Origin: Sphingobacterium chuzhouense
GTDB taxonomy: Bacteria > Bacteroidota > Bacteroidia > Sphingobacteriales > Sphingobacteriaceae
Length of the DNA: 64,000 nt
NCBI RefSeq assembly: GCF_014692525.1
Contig: NZ_JACNYL010000001.1
Coordinates: forward strand, 1,426,001-1,490,000
Reading direction: 5' to 3'
Numbering within the stretch: the stretch's first letter is position 1; each line of letters starts with the position of its first letter. Under the pieces are notes generated by a model. It did not search any database and had not been told where the DNA came from. It saw only the letters and a program-made list of their open reading frames with translations. Made by a program: the position numbers and the translations under genes. Of this stretch, positions 46,868-56,417 are shown in pieces.

Positions 46868-48835
46868 TTAATAACCCGGTGCTTGTACCATTTGCGGATT
46901 GGTGTATAGTTCGCTATTTGATATCGGCATTAAATACAAACGATCCTCCCACCCGAAAGGTTGGCTTATTTTCGTTGGTGTATTGAACACACTAAATGAA
47001 GGTGCTCTCCGTACCGCATCCAACCCTACGAACTTATCCGGATTCAAGTATTGCCTTCCTTGTGCATACCGTCGAATATCGAAAAAGCGATGACCTTCCA
47101 GATATAATTCTACGAAACGCTCTTCCAGCACCGCGTTCAACAATGATTTGTTGTATTGTGCAAGCGAAGACACTGTCCACTCCGGTACTCCTGCCCGACG
47201 TCGTATCCTATTCAGGTAGTCCAGTGCTTCTGTTGTATTTGAACCTAAGCGGGCATTACATTCGGCCAAGTTAAGATATAGTTCGCCAAGACGGATAAGC
47301 GTAATAGGATAGGTGGTTGCTCCAAAGTTGTTCCCCCATCCGATTCCGGTGTAATTCAAATTGGGATGTACCCACTTTTTATTGAGAAAGCCGGTCACCG
47401 AATAGTTTCGTGTGCCCCAGATAGCAGCATCATATCCCGATCTTAATGGATTGCGCATTTCAATATATAAAGGAGTCCGGTTGGCAATCACGGGTGAATA
47501 TTCATCTCCATCAAAAGAAAGCCAAGCATAAAAACGAGGTTCCCTATTGACGTTCAGATTGACAATATCCGAATTGGATAGTCCGGCAGATCGTAACCAC
47601 GCCGATCGATCAATAAACGTCGGATCTTCTTCCGGCAATACCCCATTGCGGGTATAGAAGTTCTCCATCGTGTATAAGGTGGGAGACTGACCACTCCAAC
47701 CTCCTATATTTTGGTTTTCATTACTTGTTAGGACATAGTGCGGCATCGAAGCCATGCGCATATCTTCATCAGCAGCCCATGCACTGGTCATTGCCCATAT
47801 AGTCTCCCGATTACCTTCATCAGGTCTGGCCGTGTTCATATAGCGGAGCATCATGACCTTTTGCCGGAAAGCTTCCCCTTCTGCGGTATTAGGATCTAGT
47901 CCCGGTATGTGAGGTAGCGGTATAGCCTGGTTTTGACGCAAAGTTTCGGATATCGATACATCATACAATGCCGCCCCGTCAGCTTCTGCTGCCTGTATAG
48001 CGTCTAAGCATGCCTCTCTTGCCCGTACCCATTTACGCTCTTCGTATTGTAGACTGACAAGCTCTTTTCCATATCCAGGTGTCTCAAATTTATCATTTCT
48101 CCAGCTTCTATGTGGGAAGTTCCCGTTCCAAAGCGGAGACGCAGCCGTTAACAAAACCCGAGCTTTCAAGGCTTTGACGATGACAGAGGTTGCCCTGCCA
48201 AAGTCTTGATTATTTGCATATTGTGCAGGCAGCACATTCATTACTTCGTCCAATAAACCCACAATATAATCTACGCAATAATCAAAGTGAAAACGGCCCG
48301 GAACTTCCTCTTTCGGGATGTTTGTCCGCAAAAGATCATCAATAATTGGTATAGGGCCATATGTTTGTAATGCACGGAAATGATAATAAGCCTTTAAGAA
48401 TTTTGCCTCGGCTATATATTGCGCTTTATTATTGGGGTTAAGTGTCGGATTATTTTCCTCGATTAATCGCAGAAAAAGATTGCAATAGCCTATTCCGTTA
48501 TACCAAACTACCCACGGATAGTTGGTGTTTCCATCAATAGACGAGGGTGTAACCGCATTCCACTGTGCGAGACGCCAAGCGTCCGAACCCCACTCTTGGG
48601 GAAAAACAACCTCATCTGCTACGATCTTAGCAAAATTCAAGTCCGCATTTCCATTCTGCAAATAACCATAACAAGCATACAGATTTCTTAGAGCAGACTG
48701 GTCATCTATGATCATATCTTTGGTATCCGGCTGTTCAGGTGGGACCACGTCAAGATAATCACAAGAGCCGAAAAAAGCCAGCGATAACAGAGCGACTGCT
48801 ACGGTATATAGTTTTTTCTTATAAAACATCTTCAT
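46868..48835 (-). CDS. SusD/RagB-family nutrient-binding lipoprotein
   Basis: 655 residues with a lipobox (FFGSC). The SusD fold with TPR-like helices is supported by the N-terminal EQPDTKDMIIDDQSALRNLYACYGYLQ, AEAKFLKAYYHFRALQTYGPIPIID, and the C-terminal LNRIRRRAG and LYLEGHRFFDIRRY. It caps the SusC channel and binds oligosaccharide at the outer surface. The susC gene precedes it by 15 bases. Confidence 0.96.
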   Translation of the reverse strand: MKMFYKKKLYTVAVALLSLAFFGSCDYLDVVPPEQPDTKDMIIDDQSALRNLYACYGYLQNGNADLNFAKIVADEVVFPQEWGSDAWRLAQWNAVTPSSIDGNTNYPWVVWYNGIGYCNLFLRLIEENNPTLNPNNKAQYIAEAKFLKAYYHFRALQTYGPIPIIDDLLRTNIPKEEVPGRFHFDYCVDYIVGLLDEVMNVLPAQYANNQDFGRATSVIVKALKARVLLTAASPLWNGNFPHRSWRNDKFETPGYGKELVSLQYEERKWVRAREACLDAIQAAEADGAALYDVSISETLRQNQAIPLPHIPGLDPNTAEGEAFRQKVMMLRYMNTARPDEGNRETIWAMTSAWAADEDMRMASMPHYVLTSNENQNIGGWSGQSPTLYTMENFYTRNGVLPEEDPTFIDRSAWLRSAGLSNSDIVNLNVNREPRFYAWLSFDGDEYSPVIANRTPLYIEMRNPLRSGYDAAIWGTRNYSVTGFLNKKWVHPNLNYTGIGWGNNFGATTYPITLIRLGELYLNLAECNARLGSNTTEALDYLNRIRRRAGVPEWTVSSLAQYNKSLLNAVLEERFVELYLEGHRFFDIRRYAQGRQYLNPDKFVGLDAVRRAPSFSVFNTPTKISQPFGWEDRLYLMPISNSELYTNPQMVQAPGY

Positions 48836-48850
48836 TGCTTTGATTTTATG

Positions 48851-51800
48851 TTAAAAGTTGAACTGCAAGCCTAAATTTAATATCCGTTGCAACGGATAGG
48901 TATTGTATGCTAACTCCGGATCCCAATAGTCAAACGGCGACCACACGGCAAGGTTATCACCACTAAAGTAAACGCGGCAATAGGGGAGTCTATAACCTAC
49001 TTCGAGGGTCTTGAAACGGATAAAATCGGCTTTACGCATCCAAAAACTACTGGGTTGTAGATTGTTGGTTATTTGAGTACCGAGTATCCCTAATCGTGGA
49101 TATGTGACACCTGTATTATCTTGTCCTTCCATCCAATAACTGTCAGCAATCCACTGCATCAGGTTTCGGTCGTTACTATCGTTTGCAGAGAAAGGATTCA
49201 CATCAGAAAGCATGATCCGACGCTTAGCAGAACCATTAAAAAATACGCTCAAATCCAATTTTTTATAGGCCATGCTTACTCCTAAACCATATTGTATACG
49301 AGGCATATTTCCGTAAGACGACAACATGACCTGGTCTTCGAAGGTAATTCTGCCATCACCATTAATATCCCGATACTTTATATCTCCCGGCATAACAACG
49401 CTACCGAAAAGACTTTGATCTGCATGTGCCAGGATATCTTCCTCGTTTTTAAATAAGCCGTCGGCTATATATCCTCTTGTATGCCCCAATGGCTTCCCTG
49501 TATTTGTTTGCCAAGTATATGGATAGTCCGGTTCGTCTACATATACGTATTTATTTCGGGTGTAGGTATAATTCCCTCGGATATCCACAGAAAGATCTTC
49601 ACTTAGTTGTTTTTGCCAATTCACACTAAGTTCAATACCCTTATTTTCCACTTTCCCTATATTTGCCCAAGGTACCGCATTAGCATATCCCAGCATCGAC
49701 GGAAAAGAAGCCCGTCTCATTAAAATTCGATCCCGCTTATTGTGGTAATAGTCGAAAGTTACGTTTACGGTATTCAGCAGGCGCATGTCTAAACCTATAT
49801 CGAATTGCGTAGAACGTTCCCAACTAGGATTGTATGTTGCATAGGTATTCACGATCGGACCTTGCAAGGTGTAATTTCCGGTATATCCCGAACTAAAACT
49901 GGGGCCTCCCCACATATCCACCACATTCAGGTAGAGAAAATGCGGCGCTCCTGCATAGAGACCGGTTTCGTCGCTTCCAACCAAACCATACGACCCTCTT
50001 AGCTTGAAATAATCAACATACTTTGCTGCCGGTGTCCAAAAATTTTCGTTACTGACAACCCATCCTAAAGACATTGCCGGAAAAAATTCGAACCGTTGAT
50101 TTTTTGCCAAACGCTCCGTTCCATTATACCCGAAATTGAACTCAGCCAAATACCTATTATCATAGTCGTAGGTCATCCGGCCAGAGAGTCCCTGATTTCT
50201 ATTAGGCAATACATTTAAGCGGAACTCACGCATCATGTACATCGCCATACCTGTTACGGCATGCTTCCCAAACTTGCGGTCGTAGTTAAGCCGTGCATCG
50301 AAATAAAATGTATTGTCGCTATTTCTTGTCACATCAGATTGGCTGATATATTCCGCGCCTACCTTCAATCGATTCAAACCAAACTGATCCGGATTCGCTT
50401 CATCCCAACTTCCACCGGTTACGCTGTACAAAAAAGGATCTAATGATCGGGAATAGAATGTATTCGAATAATTATTGAAATTAAGCAACGATGTAACCGA
50501 CAATCCTTCCGTCAAAAAATTTAGTTTCTGGTCTAGTGCCATGGAAACATTTAACTTATTAGTATTCGTTTCCCGAAAACTATTCAACATATTGGCATAA
50601 GGGTTCGTATAGAATCTACCGGGCGACATGACTGCGCTTCCGAATTTGAGGTGCCTGTCATCAGCTTCTTCAGGAAACAGCGCGGGAAATGATACGGGGT
50701 TATTGGTAAATATCTGATAGAAAATATCATTTGCAGATATATTCGGGGAGTTCTGATTTGTGATCTGCGCATTCATTCGCAAATCAAGCTTTGTGCTAGG
50801 AGTCACCTTGTATCCAATATTATTTTGGAAAGTATACAACCAGCGATTGTAGTTATTGTCAAATGAATATTTTTCTGGTATATCCAACAAGCCACCATCA
50901 TGGTTAACCTGCATATTCATATAATACACGACCTTCGAACCACCTCCTTGTACATTTATATTGCCGCGTTGACTTAGGGTATGACTTTTAAACATCAAGT
51001 CATTCCAATCCACATCTGGAAATACATAGGGGTTTACGCCGTTGCGCGTATTTTCAATTTGTTCAGGCGTATAACGTAATTGAGCGGATGGGTTACGGCT
51101 TAACAAAGCATTATTGTATGTTTCCATAAATGTTGCTCCATCTGCATAGTCCACGATATTAACCGGTTTGAGAAAGGAATTTTCAATAGAGACGTTTATC
51201 CTTGCTCTTTCATTTTCTATACCGCTTTTGGTATTTACCAACATTACACCGTTTGCTCCACGAGCGCCATAGATAGCGGTTGCAGACGCATCTTTGAGGA
51301 TAGAAAAACTTTCGATTGCCTCTGGAGGAATATTATTGAGATCCCCCGCGGATATCTCCACACCATCCAATAAAATCAACGGTGTTGCACGGCCACCAAA
51401 GGTGCTGATCCCCCGGATATAAAACTGTGAAGTAGACCCTGGCTCCCCGCTGTTGGTCATGGCGACCACACCGGATAATTGTCCTGCCAGGTTGTTTGTC
51501 AACGATGAAGACGGCGCACGCAACACCGAGCCCTTGACCGATGTGATTGCGCCTGTCACGGACACTTTCTTCTGCGTTCCTGCTCCTACCACGACAACTT
51601 CATCCAAAATACTTTCAGATTCAAGTTTAACTTCAATGAAACCAAGATCACCAACTAGTATATCCCGGGTTTTATAACCTATAAAAGATATCTGTAAAAT
51701 AGAATTGTTGTCACAATCTTCTATCGTAAATAATCCTTCCTCATCTGTAGTTGTTCCATTTGTTGTCCCTTTTTCCACAATACTTGCACCTACAATTGGC

Positions 51801-52243
51801 TCGCCACTTTCGTTCACTATTTTTCCTTTAACCTGACGCTGTTGCTTTATCGCAATAGTTGGAACTGTGCGGGATTCACTCCGCTTCACAACATAAATCT
51901 GCCTATCGGAGACAAAATAGGTGTTCCCTATAGGCGTTAGGATTTCGTCTAAAACATCAGCTACCTTCCGGTCATCGGTATTTACCGTTACTTTTCGGTT
52001 ACCATCAAGAACATTGTCCTGATAGAAAAAAACATACTCTGTTTTTTTCTCTATTTCCGAAAGGACCTGCTGTACAGTTTTGTTCTTTAGATGCAGGGAT
52101 ACCCTTGCCGTCTGAGAGTAATTGTCATTGGAGTAGCATATACCAATCCCCAAGGCAAAACATAAAACAAACAACTTCATAATTCGACATGTTCTTCTAA
52201 TACCTAGCCGAAAAGAGCTAAGTTCCTCAAAATTATCATACAT
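48851..52243 (-). CDS. SusC-like TonB-dependent transporter with STN domain
   Basis: 1130 residues. Order: signal region, STN/secretin domain (about 50-100), CarboxypepD_reg-like domain (about 115-200), plug (about 215-325, ILKDASATAIYGARGANGVMLVNTKSG), then a 22-strand barrel to the aromatic end LNLGLQFNF. The STN domain is the mark of receptors that signal through FecR to an ECF sigma factor, and both genes lie just upstream. The ATG at 52180 (MKLFVLCFALG) is an alternative start. Confidence 0.96.
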   Translation of the reverse strand: MYDNFEELSSFRLGIRRTCRIMKLFVLCFALGIGICYSNDNYSQTARVSLHLKNKTVQQVLSEIEKKTEYVFFYQDNVLDGNRKVTVNTDDRKVADVLDEILTPIGNTYFVSDRQIYVVKRSESRTVPTIAIKQQRQVKGKIVNESGEPIVGASIVEKGTTNGTTTDEEGLFTIEDCDNNSILQISFIGYKTRDILVGDLGFIEVKLESESILDEVVVVGAGTQKKVSVTGAITSVKGSVLRAPSSSLTNNLAGQLSGVVAMTNSGEPGSTSQFYIRGISTFGGRATPLILLDGVEISAGDLNNIPPEAIESFSILKDASATAIYGARGANGVMLVNTKSGIENERARINVSIENSFLKPVNIVDYADGATFMETYNNALLSRNPSAQLRYTPEQIENTRNGVNPYVFPDVDWNDLMFKSHTLSQRGNINVQGGGSKVVYYMNMQVNHDGGLLDIPEKYSFDNNYNRWLYTFQNNIGYKVTPSTKLDLRMNAQITNQNSPNISANDIFYQIFTNNPVSFPALFPEEADDRHLKFGSAVMSPGRFYTNPYANMLNSFRETNTNKLNVSMALDQKLNFLTEGLSVTSLLNFNNYSNTFYSRSLDPFLYSVTGGSWDEANPDQFGLNRLKVGAEYISQSDVTRNSDNTFYFDARLNYDRKFGKHAVTGMAMYMMREFRLNVLPNRNQGLSGRMTYDYDNRYLAEFNFGYNGTERLAKNQRFEFFPAMSLGWVVSNENFWTPAAKYVDYFKLRGSYGLVGSDETGLYAGAPHFLYLNVVDMWGGPSFSSGYTGNYTLQGPIVNTYATYNPSWERSTQFDIGLDMRLLNTVNVTFDYYHNKRDRILMRRASFPSMLGYANAVPWANIGKVENKGIELSVNWQKQLSEDLSVDIRGNYTYTRNKYVYVDEPDYPYTWQTNTGKPLGHTRGYIADGLFKNEEDILAHADQSLFGSVVMPGDIKYRDINGDGRITFEDQVMLSSYGNMPRIQYGLGVSMAYKKLDLSVFFNGSAKRRIMLSDVNPFSANDSNDRNLMQWIADSYWMEGQDNTGVTYPRLGILGTQITNNLQPSSFWMRKADFIRFKTLEVGYRLPYCRVYFSGDNLAVWSPFDYWDPELAYNTYPLQRILNLGLQFNF

Positions 52244-52283
52244 TTGTAATGGTTTATACGTTTATAACTATAACTAAATTCTT

Positions 52284-52313
52284 AACCGGATGACACTGGC
52301 CTGTTGTCCGGTT
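52284..52313. terminator. Hairpin between fecR and susC (possible attenuator)
   Basis: AACCGGA and TCCGGTT with an internal ACA/TGT pair enclose a GC-rich loop. It lies in the 133-base gap and has only a weak T tract on the minus strand, so it may slow rather than end transcription. Confidence 0.5.
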
Positions 52314-52376
52314 TCTTGTTTTGTAGGTTTACATTTATCTCATACACACTTCTTTTTGAATTAGGTTTTTAGTTTA

Positions 52377-53558
52377 TTAATAAATGGTATAATCGCCATC
52401 CGCATTTTTCAGATAATTGATCGGTAATGCACGGGTCAAGTCGGTCAGCAAGATATCTAAATTGTCTTTAAGATCCAGTTTACCAGAACATTTTAGATGA
52501 GCAGCTTGATCATCACATGTGATTTTTACACCATAGTAGCGTTCCAACCGTTTAATGATATCGCCTAGGGCTTCGCTTTCAAAACGGTATAGCCCTTGCG
52601 TCCATAATGCATACATGCTCGCATCCACCGTCTTAATAGACGGCGTACCTTCTGTATTGGAATACAATTGGTTTGGTTTCAATACTACATCCTTCTTATG
52701 TATGGCGGAAGCAATACTAACGGAACCCGATAGTAATGCGACATTGTTTATGTGATCGACTTCGTATGCAGAAACATTGAACTTCGTCCCTAACACCGAT
52801 ATATCCATCCGCTTCGTTTTGACTATAAATGGACGGTTCTTGTCTTCAACAACTTCAATATAGATTTCTCCATTGACATAAATCTCTCGGTTTTCTTTAC
52901 TGAATTGGTTCGGATAAACTAGCTTAGTGCCCGCATTGACCCATGCTTTTGTACCATCCGAGAAGATAATGGTCGAACGCTTGCCATGGGGTGTGATTAA
53001 TTGATTATAAGAAGTCGTCACTTCCTTTTGAAGAATGATATTATCATCCGCCACGATATCATCGACGCCATATTGAACAGACGATTCTGTATTGTGCAAT
53101 GTAACAACCTGATCCTCCCCTAGAACCAACCGGGTATCGGTGTCATTAAAATCCACTTCCGGTAATGCTTGGGCAAACGTTGTAATATCCTTCTGCTGAA
53201 CATCTTCACTTTTTTTCCACAAAAAAGGCAATATAGCCACCATAATACAAGCAGCAACGGCAATCGCTCGCAACATGACATACCTTGCATTTTTCTTTTT
53301 CTTTTGGCCAATCACATACTGTAGCTGTTCTCTACGTTCAGAAATTTCAGCCGGTGTCATGCTAAAATTGTTAAATCGAACACTGGTTTTATACAGCGAG
53401 ATGGCTTCCTCTATGATAGGCGCTAAATCCGGATGCCGATTGATAACATTCTTCCAGAAAAGGGCATCCTCTTCGCTCTTTAGAAGCTGCCAACGCAGAA
53501 AATCCTCGTCCTTAAGAAGGTCTATAACCGTGTATCCTCGAAATTGGTTATCGCGCAT
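52377..53558 (-). CDS. FecR-family anti-sigma factor
   Basis: 393 residues. A cytoplasmic sigma-binding N-terminus (1-90) precedes one membrane helix (about 93-113). The periplasmic FecR domain (TPHGKRSTIIFSDGTKAWVNAGTKL, then VNGEIYIEVVEDKNRPF) and a C-terminal DUF4974 domain (LGDIIKRLERYYGVKITC) follow. It should pass the signal of the STN domain of SusC to the ECF sigma factor encoded just upstream. Confidence 0.95.
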   Translation of the reverse strand: MRDNQFRGYTVIDLLKDEDFLRWQLLKSEEDALFWKNVINRHPDLAPIIEEAISLYKTSVRFNNFSMTPAEISERREQLQYVIGQKKKKNARYVMLRAIAVAACIMVAILPFLWKKSEDVQQKDITTFAQALPEVDFNDTDTRLVLGEDQVVTLHNTESSVQYGVDDIVADDNIILQKEVTTSYNQLITPHGKRSTIIFSDGTKAWVNAGTKLVYPNQFSKENREIYVNGEIYIEVVEDKNRPFIVKTKRMDISVLGTKFNVSAYEVDHINNVALLSGSVSIASAIHKKDVVLKPNQLYSNTEGTPSIKTVDASMYALWTQGLYRFESEALGDIIKRLERYYGVKITCDDQAAHLKCSGKLDLKDNLDILLTDLTRALPINYLKNADGDYTIY

Positions 53559-53676
53559 TTATCTTGTTTGCTTTCCGTATATACAAACGAGATATTCTTT
53601 TATACCCATTTTTTGGGAAAAATATTTTTTTAGCTATAAACATGACATCCCTAAGAGATGTGTAACGTTTGATACA

Positions 53677-54285
53677 TCAAGAACAGAAATGTTTTAATAG
53701 GTATATCAAGAGCAATTGCTCCTCGCCTCGCAGTCTTTTCAGTGACCGCGAAATAAGCTTTCGCACGCCATGCTGCGTCATGTTCAATATTTCCGCAATT
53801 TCTGCATACTCCAGTTCTTGTATGAAACGTAGATAGATCGCTTCCTTTTGGCGGGCGGTCAATTTAGTAAGAAGGTTATCTATCTTTTGCTGTATGATAA
53901 TGCGATCTTCTTCATTAATAATCGTATCCAAGACGGTCGTCGAAATGGAGAATTCAAGCGCTTCCTCGGTGATGGGGCTCGCCGTAGAAACCATCTTAGA
54001 GGTATAGATGTTATAAAGTTTATTTTTAAGGGACTTGAGCAAAAAGAATTTCAGATGTTCAATAGACGAAAACTTTTTTTGGTTGTTGGAATGGATCTTT
54101 AAGAAGATGTCTTGAATGGCATCCTTTACAATATCTTCACTTCCGCCGAGGCTTATGCCATACGCATACAGATCGTTGATGAAAAAGGTATAAAAATATG
54201 AAAAAGCATCGCTACTTCCCTTTAGAAACTCCATAAACATGGTGTTTTCATCTCCCCCATAAACGCGAGCGGTCGTATTGGTCAT
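53677..54285 (-). CDS. ECF-type RNA polymerase sigma-70 factor
   Basis: 202 residues. Region 2 lies about 25-95 (GSEDIVKDAIQDIFLKI) and region 4 about 135-190 (LTARQKEAIYLRFIQELEYAEIAEILNMTQHGVRKLISRSLKRL). No anti-anti-sigma or extra domain. It heads the sigma, fecR, susC, susD cluster and should activate it when SusC is loaded with substrate. A TATCTTTG -7 element on the minus strand lies at 54308-54315. Confidence 0.95.
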   Translation of the reverse strand: MTNTTARVYGGDENTMFMEFLKGSSDAFSYFYTFFINDLYAYGISLGGSEDIVKDAIQDIFLKIHSNNQKKFSSIEHLKFFLLKSLKNKLYNIYTSKMVSTASPITEEALEFSISTTVLDTIINEEDRIIIQQKIDNLLTKLTARQKEAIYLRFIQELEYAEIAEILNMTQHGVRKLISRSLKRLRGEEQLLLIYLLKHFCS

Positions 54286-54307
54286 AAATATCGAAATTCT
54301 ATTTCAA

Positions 54308-54315
54308 CAAAGATA
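54308..54315 (-). promoter_or_regulatory. -7 element of the ECF sigma gene
   Basis: On the minus strand TATCTTTG, an exact TAnnTTTG match, lies 22 bases before the sigma factor ATG. Its -33 region would fall at about 54335-54340, at the edge of the LacI-like operator. Confidence 0.5.
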
Positions 54316-54336
54316 ACCGATTTTTTTAATTTGATA

Positions 54337-54350
54337 TGTAAACGTTTCCG
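54337..54350. promoter_or_regulatory. LacI-type operator between sigma factor and kduI
   Basis: TGTAAACGTTTCCG fits the LacI-family pattern TGnAAnCGnTTnCA with an exact AAACGTTT core (54340-54347). It lies 72 bases before the kduI ATG. No LacI-family gene is in the window. Confidence 0.55.
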
Positions 54351-54421
54351 AAGATACGCTTCCTTAAGCCGACTTTAAGCCTTAACTTAGACACATTTAT
54401 CAGTTTAATCATTATAATACT

Positions 54422-55273
54422 ATGGCAAAGCACACTGTCTTCGAAAGTCGATATGCGATTGGACCCAATGAAACGAAATCATTGGATACCAAAGGACTTC
54501 GTGAAAACTTTCTGATTGAAACCGTTTTCGCACCGAATAAAATCCATTTTGTATATTCCCACTACGACCGTTATATGGCTGGTGGCGCAATGCCTGTCGA
54601 CGGGCGCTTGCAACTGGAAACGATTGATGAACTCTTAAAGGAACCCTATTTCCTTTCCAGACGTGAATTAGGCGTTATTAACGTAGGTGGCGATGGAACG
54701 GTAGAAGTAGATGGTACAGTCTATGAAATCGGGCACAAGGAAGCTCTATATGTAGGAAAGGGTGCAAAAGAGGTCTTTTTCAGCAGCAATGACGCCGCTA
54801 ATCCGGCGAAGTTTTATCTGAATTCTACGCCGGCGCACCACAGTTTTCCAACAAAGCGCGTGACCAAAGCCGAAGCAAATAAAATAGAACTCGGCGCGAT
54901 GGAAACAGCAAACCACCGCGTTATCAACCAGATGTTATTACACAAAGTTTTGGATACTTGCCAATTGCAAATGGGGATGACGGAACTACAACCAGGTTCC
55001 GTTTGGAACACTATGCCATCCCATACGCACGATCGCCGTATGGAAGTATACTTTTATTTTGATCTACCAAAAGACCAAGCCGTTTCTCATTTTATGGGAC
55101 CAATTGATGAAACGCGTCATATTTGGATGAAAAACGAGCAAGCTGTTATTTCCCCTCCATGGTCTATCCATTCGGGCGCGGGAACTAGTAATTATACGTT
55201 TATCTGGGGAATGGCCGGTGAAAATCTGGACTACGATGATATGGATAAATGTGCGATAACGGATTTAAAATAG
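54422..55273 (+). CDS. kduI: 5-dehydro-4-deoxy-D-glucuronate isomerase
   Basis: 283 residues of the KduI cupin family. It converts 5-keto-4-deoxyuronate to 3-deoxy-D-glycero-2,5-hexodiulosonate in pectin and uronate breakdown. The zinc site is visible in PSHTHDRRMEVYFYFD (two His and a Glu) and WSIHSGAG. RRELGVINVGG and LDTCQLQMGMTELQPGSVWNTMP fit the family. It begins a three-gene unit with DUF4861 and kduD. Confidence 0.96.
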   Translation: MAKHTVFESRYAIGPNETKSLDTKGLRENFLIETVFAPNKIHFVYSHYDRYMAGGAMPVDGRLQLETIDELLKEPYFLSRRELGVINVGGDGTVEVDGTVYEIGHKEALYVGKGAKEVFFSSNDAANPAKFYLNSTPAHHSFPTKRVTKAEANKIELGAMETANHRVINQMLLHKVLDTCQLQMGMTELQPGSVWNTMPSHTHDRRMEVYFYFDLPKDQAVSHFMGPIDETRHIWMKNEQAVISPPWSIHSGAGTSNYTFIWGMAGENLDYDDMDKCAITDLK

Positions 55274-55280
55274 AACAGCG

Positions 55281-56408
55281 ATGCAGAAAACGATATGGTC
55301 GATCCTTGTTTGTGCTTTGTTAAGTGCAGGCTGCGCTGAACAGCAGAAAGGCATCGTCGTAAGTAATCCAACGGATATTGCTCGCCAGGAGCTCGTTAGT
55401 ATTCCCTATTCAGAATTTACGAAGCATTTCGATGTAGATTCTATCTTTTCGGTCAAGCTGATAGACGCCGAGACGGAACTTCCGTATCAACTGGAAAAAA
55501 TAGGAAATACCACCCCTGAAAACGTTTTGATTTTAGTTCCTATAGACGCAAAAGGTGAGGTTACGCTATCCGTAGCAAAACAAGATTCCAAACCGGATTT
55601 CAAAACACAAACTTATGCCCGTTTTGTGCCCGAGCGTTTTGACGACTTCGCCTGGGAAAATAATGTGCTTGCTTTCCGTATGTACGGCAAAGCGTTAGAA
55701 GGCCGTCCCGACGATGCGCAGGGAACGGATGTATGGGCAAAACGTACCGAAGAGCTGGTCATTGATAAATGGTACAAAGAAAATGATTATCATACTGATC
55801 ATGGCGAAGGGTTGGACTATTATTCTGTCGGGCAAACACTCGGCGCAGGAGATGTAGCTCCCTACTTTGATAACAAGATACATTTCACCAAGCATTATCG
55901 GGAATATCAAATACTAGACAATGGGCCGCTTCGAACAACATTCGTGCTTAGCTTTGAACCGGAGGAACTAAACGGTGAGACCATTTCCTTGACCAAAACG
56001 ATATCTCTGGACGCAGGTCAACATTTTAATAAAGTGGTGGTAGACCTTAAAAATCAACAGTCGCAAAGCACACCCGTAGTTGTCGGATTAGCAAGACGCG
56101 GAGAAAGCGAACCGCAATACGACTTTAACGAATCAAGCCGTAGCTTAGCTTATTGGGAGCCAGATGTACAAGGACATGGTCAAACGGGAACAGCATTGAT
56201 CCTACCTGAAAGCCAACCTACCTTTATCGATAATGACAGTACACAATTTTTGTTAAGCGTAGGAATTCAGCAGAATCAACCCTTTGTATATTACAATGGT
56301 GCTTCTTGGAATAAAGCAGGACAAGTGACGTCTGCCGATGAATGGAAAGGCTTTGTCGAAAAACAAGTAGAAAAAATAAATAATCCTTTAGTTGTTAAAC
56401 TAAAATAA
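55281..56408 (+). CDS. DUF4861 lipoprotein
   Basis: 375 residues with a lipobox (LSAGC, Cys18), so it acts in the envelope rather than the cytoplasm. The central block RMYGKALEGRPDDAQGTDVWAKRTEELVIDKWY and DYHTDHGEGLDYYSVGQTLGAGD is a DUF4861 landmark, with a beta-sandwich-like remainder. The family occurs in uronate/pectin and ulvan loci; its activity is not something I can state. It sits between kduI and kduD, 7 and 9 bases away. Confidence 0.83.
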   Translation: MQKTIWSILVCALLSAGCAEQQKGIVVSNPTDIARQELVSIPYSEFTKHFDVDSIFSVKLIDAETELPYQLEKIGNTTPENVLILVPIDAKGEVTLSVAKQDSKPDFKTQTYARFVPERFDDFAWENNVLAFRMYGKALEGRPDDAQGTDVWAKRTEELVIDKWYKENDYHTDHGEGLDYYSVGQTLGAGDVAPYFDNKIHFTKHYREYQILDNGPLRTTFVLSFEPEELNGETISLTKTISLDAGQHFNKVVVDLKNQQSQSTPVVVGLARRGESEPQYDFNESSRSLAYWEPDVQGHGQTGTALILPESQPTFIDNDSTQFLLSVGIQQNQPFVYYNGASWNKAGQVTSADEWKGFVEKQVEKINNPLVVKLK

Positions 56409-56417
56409 AATATAAAA

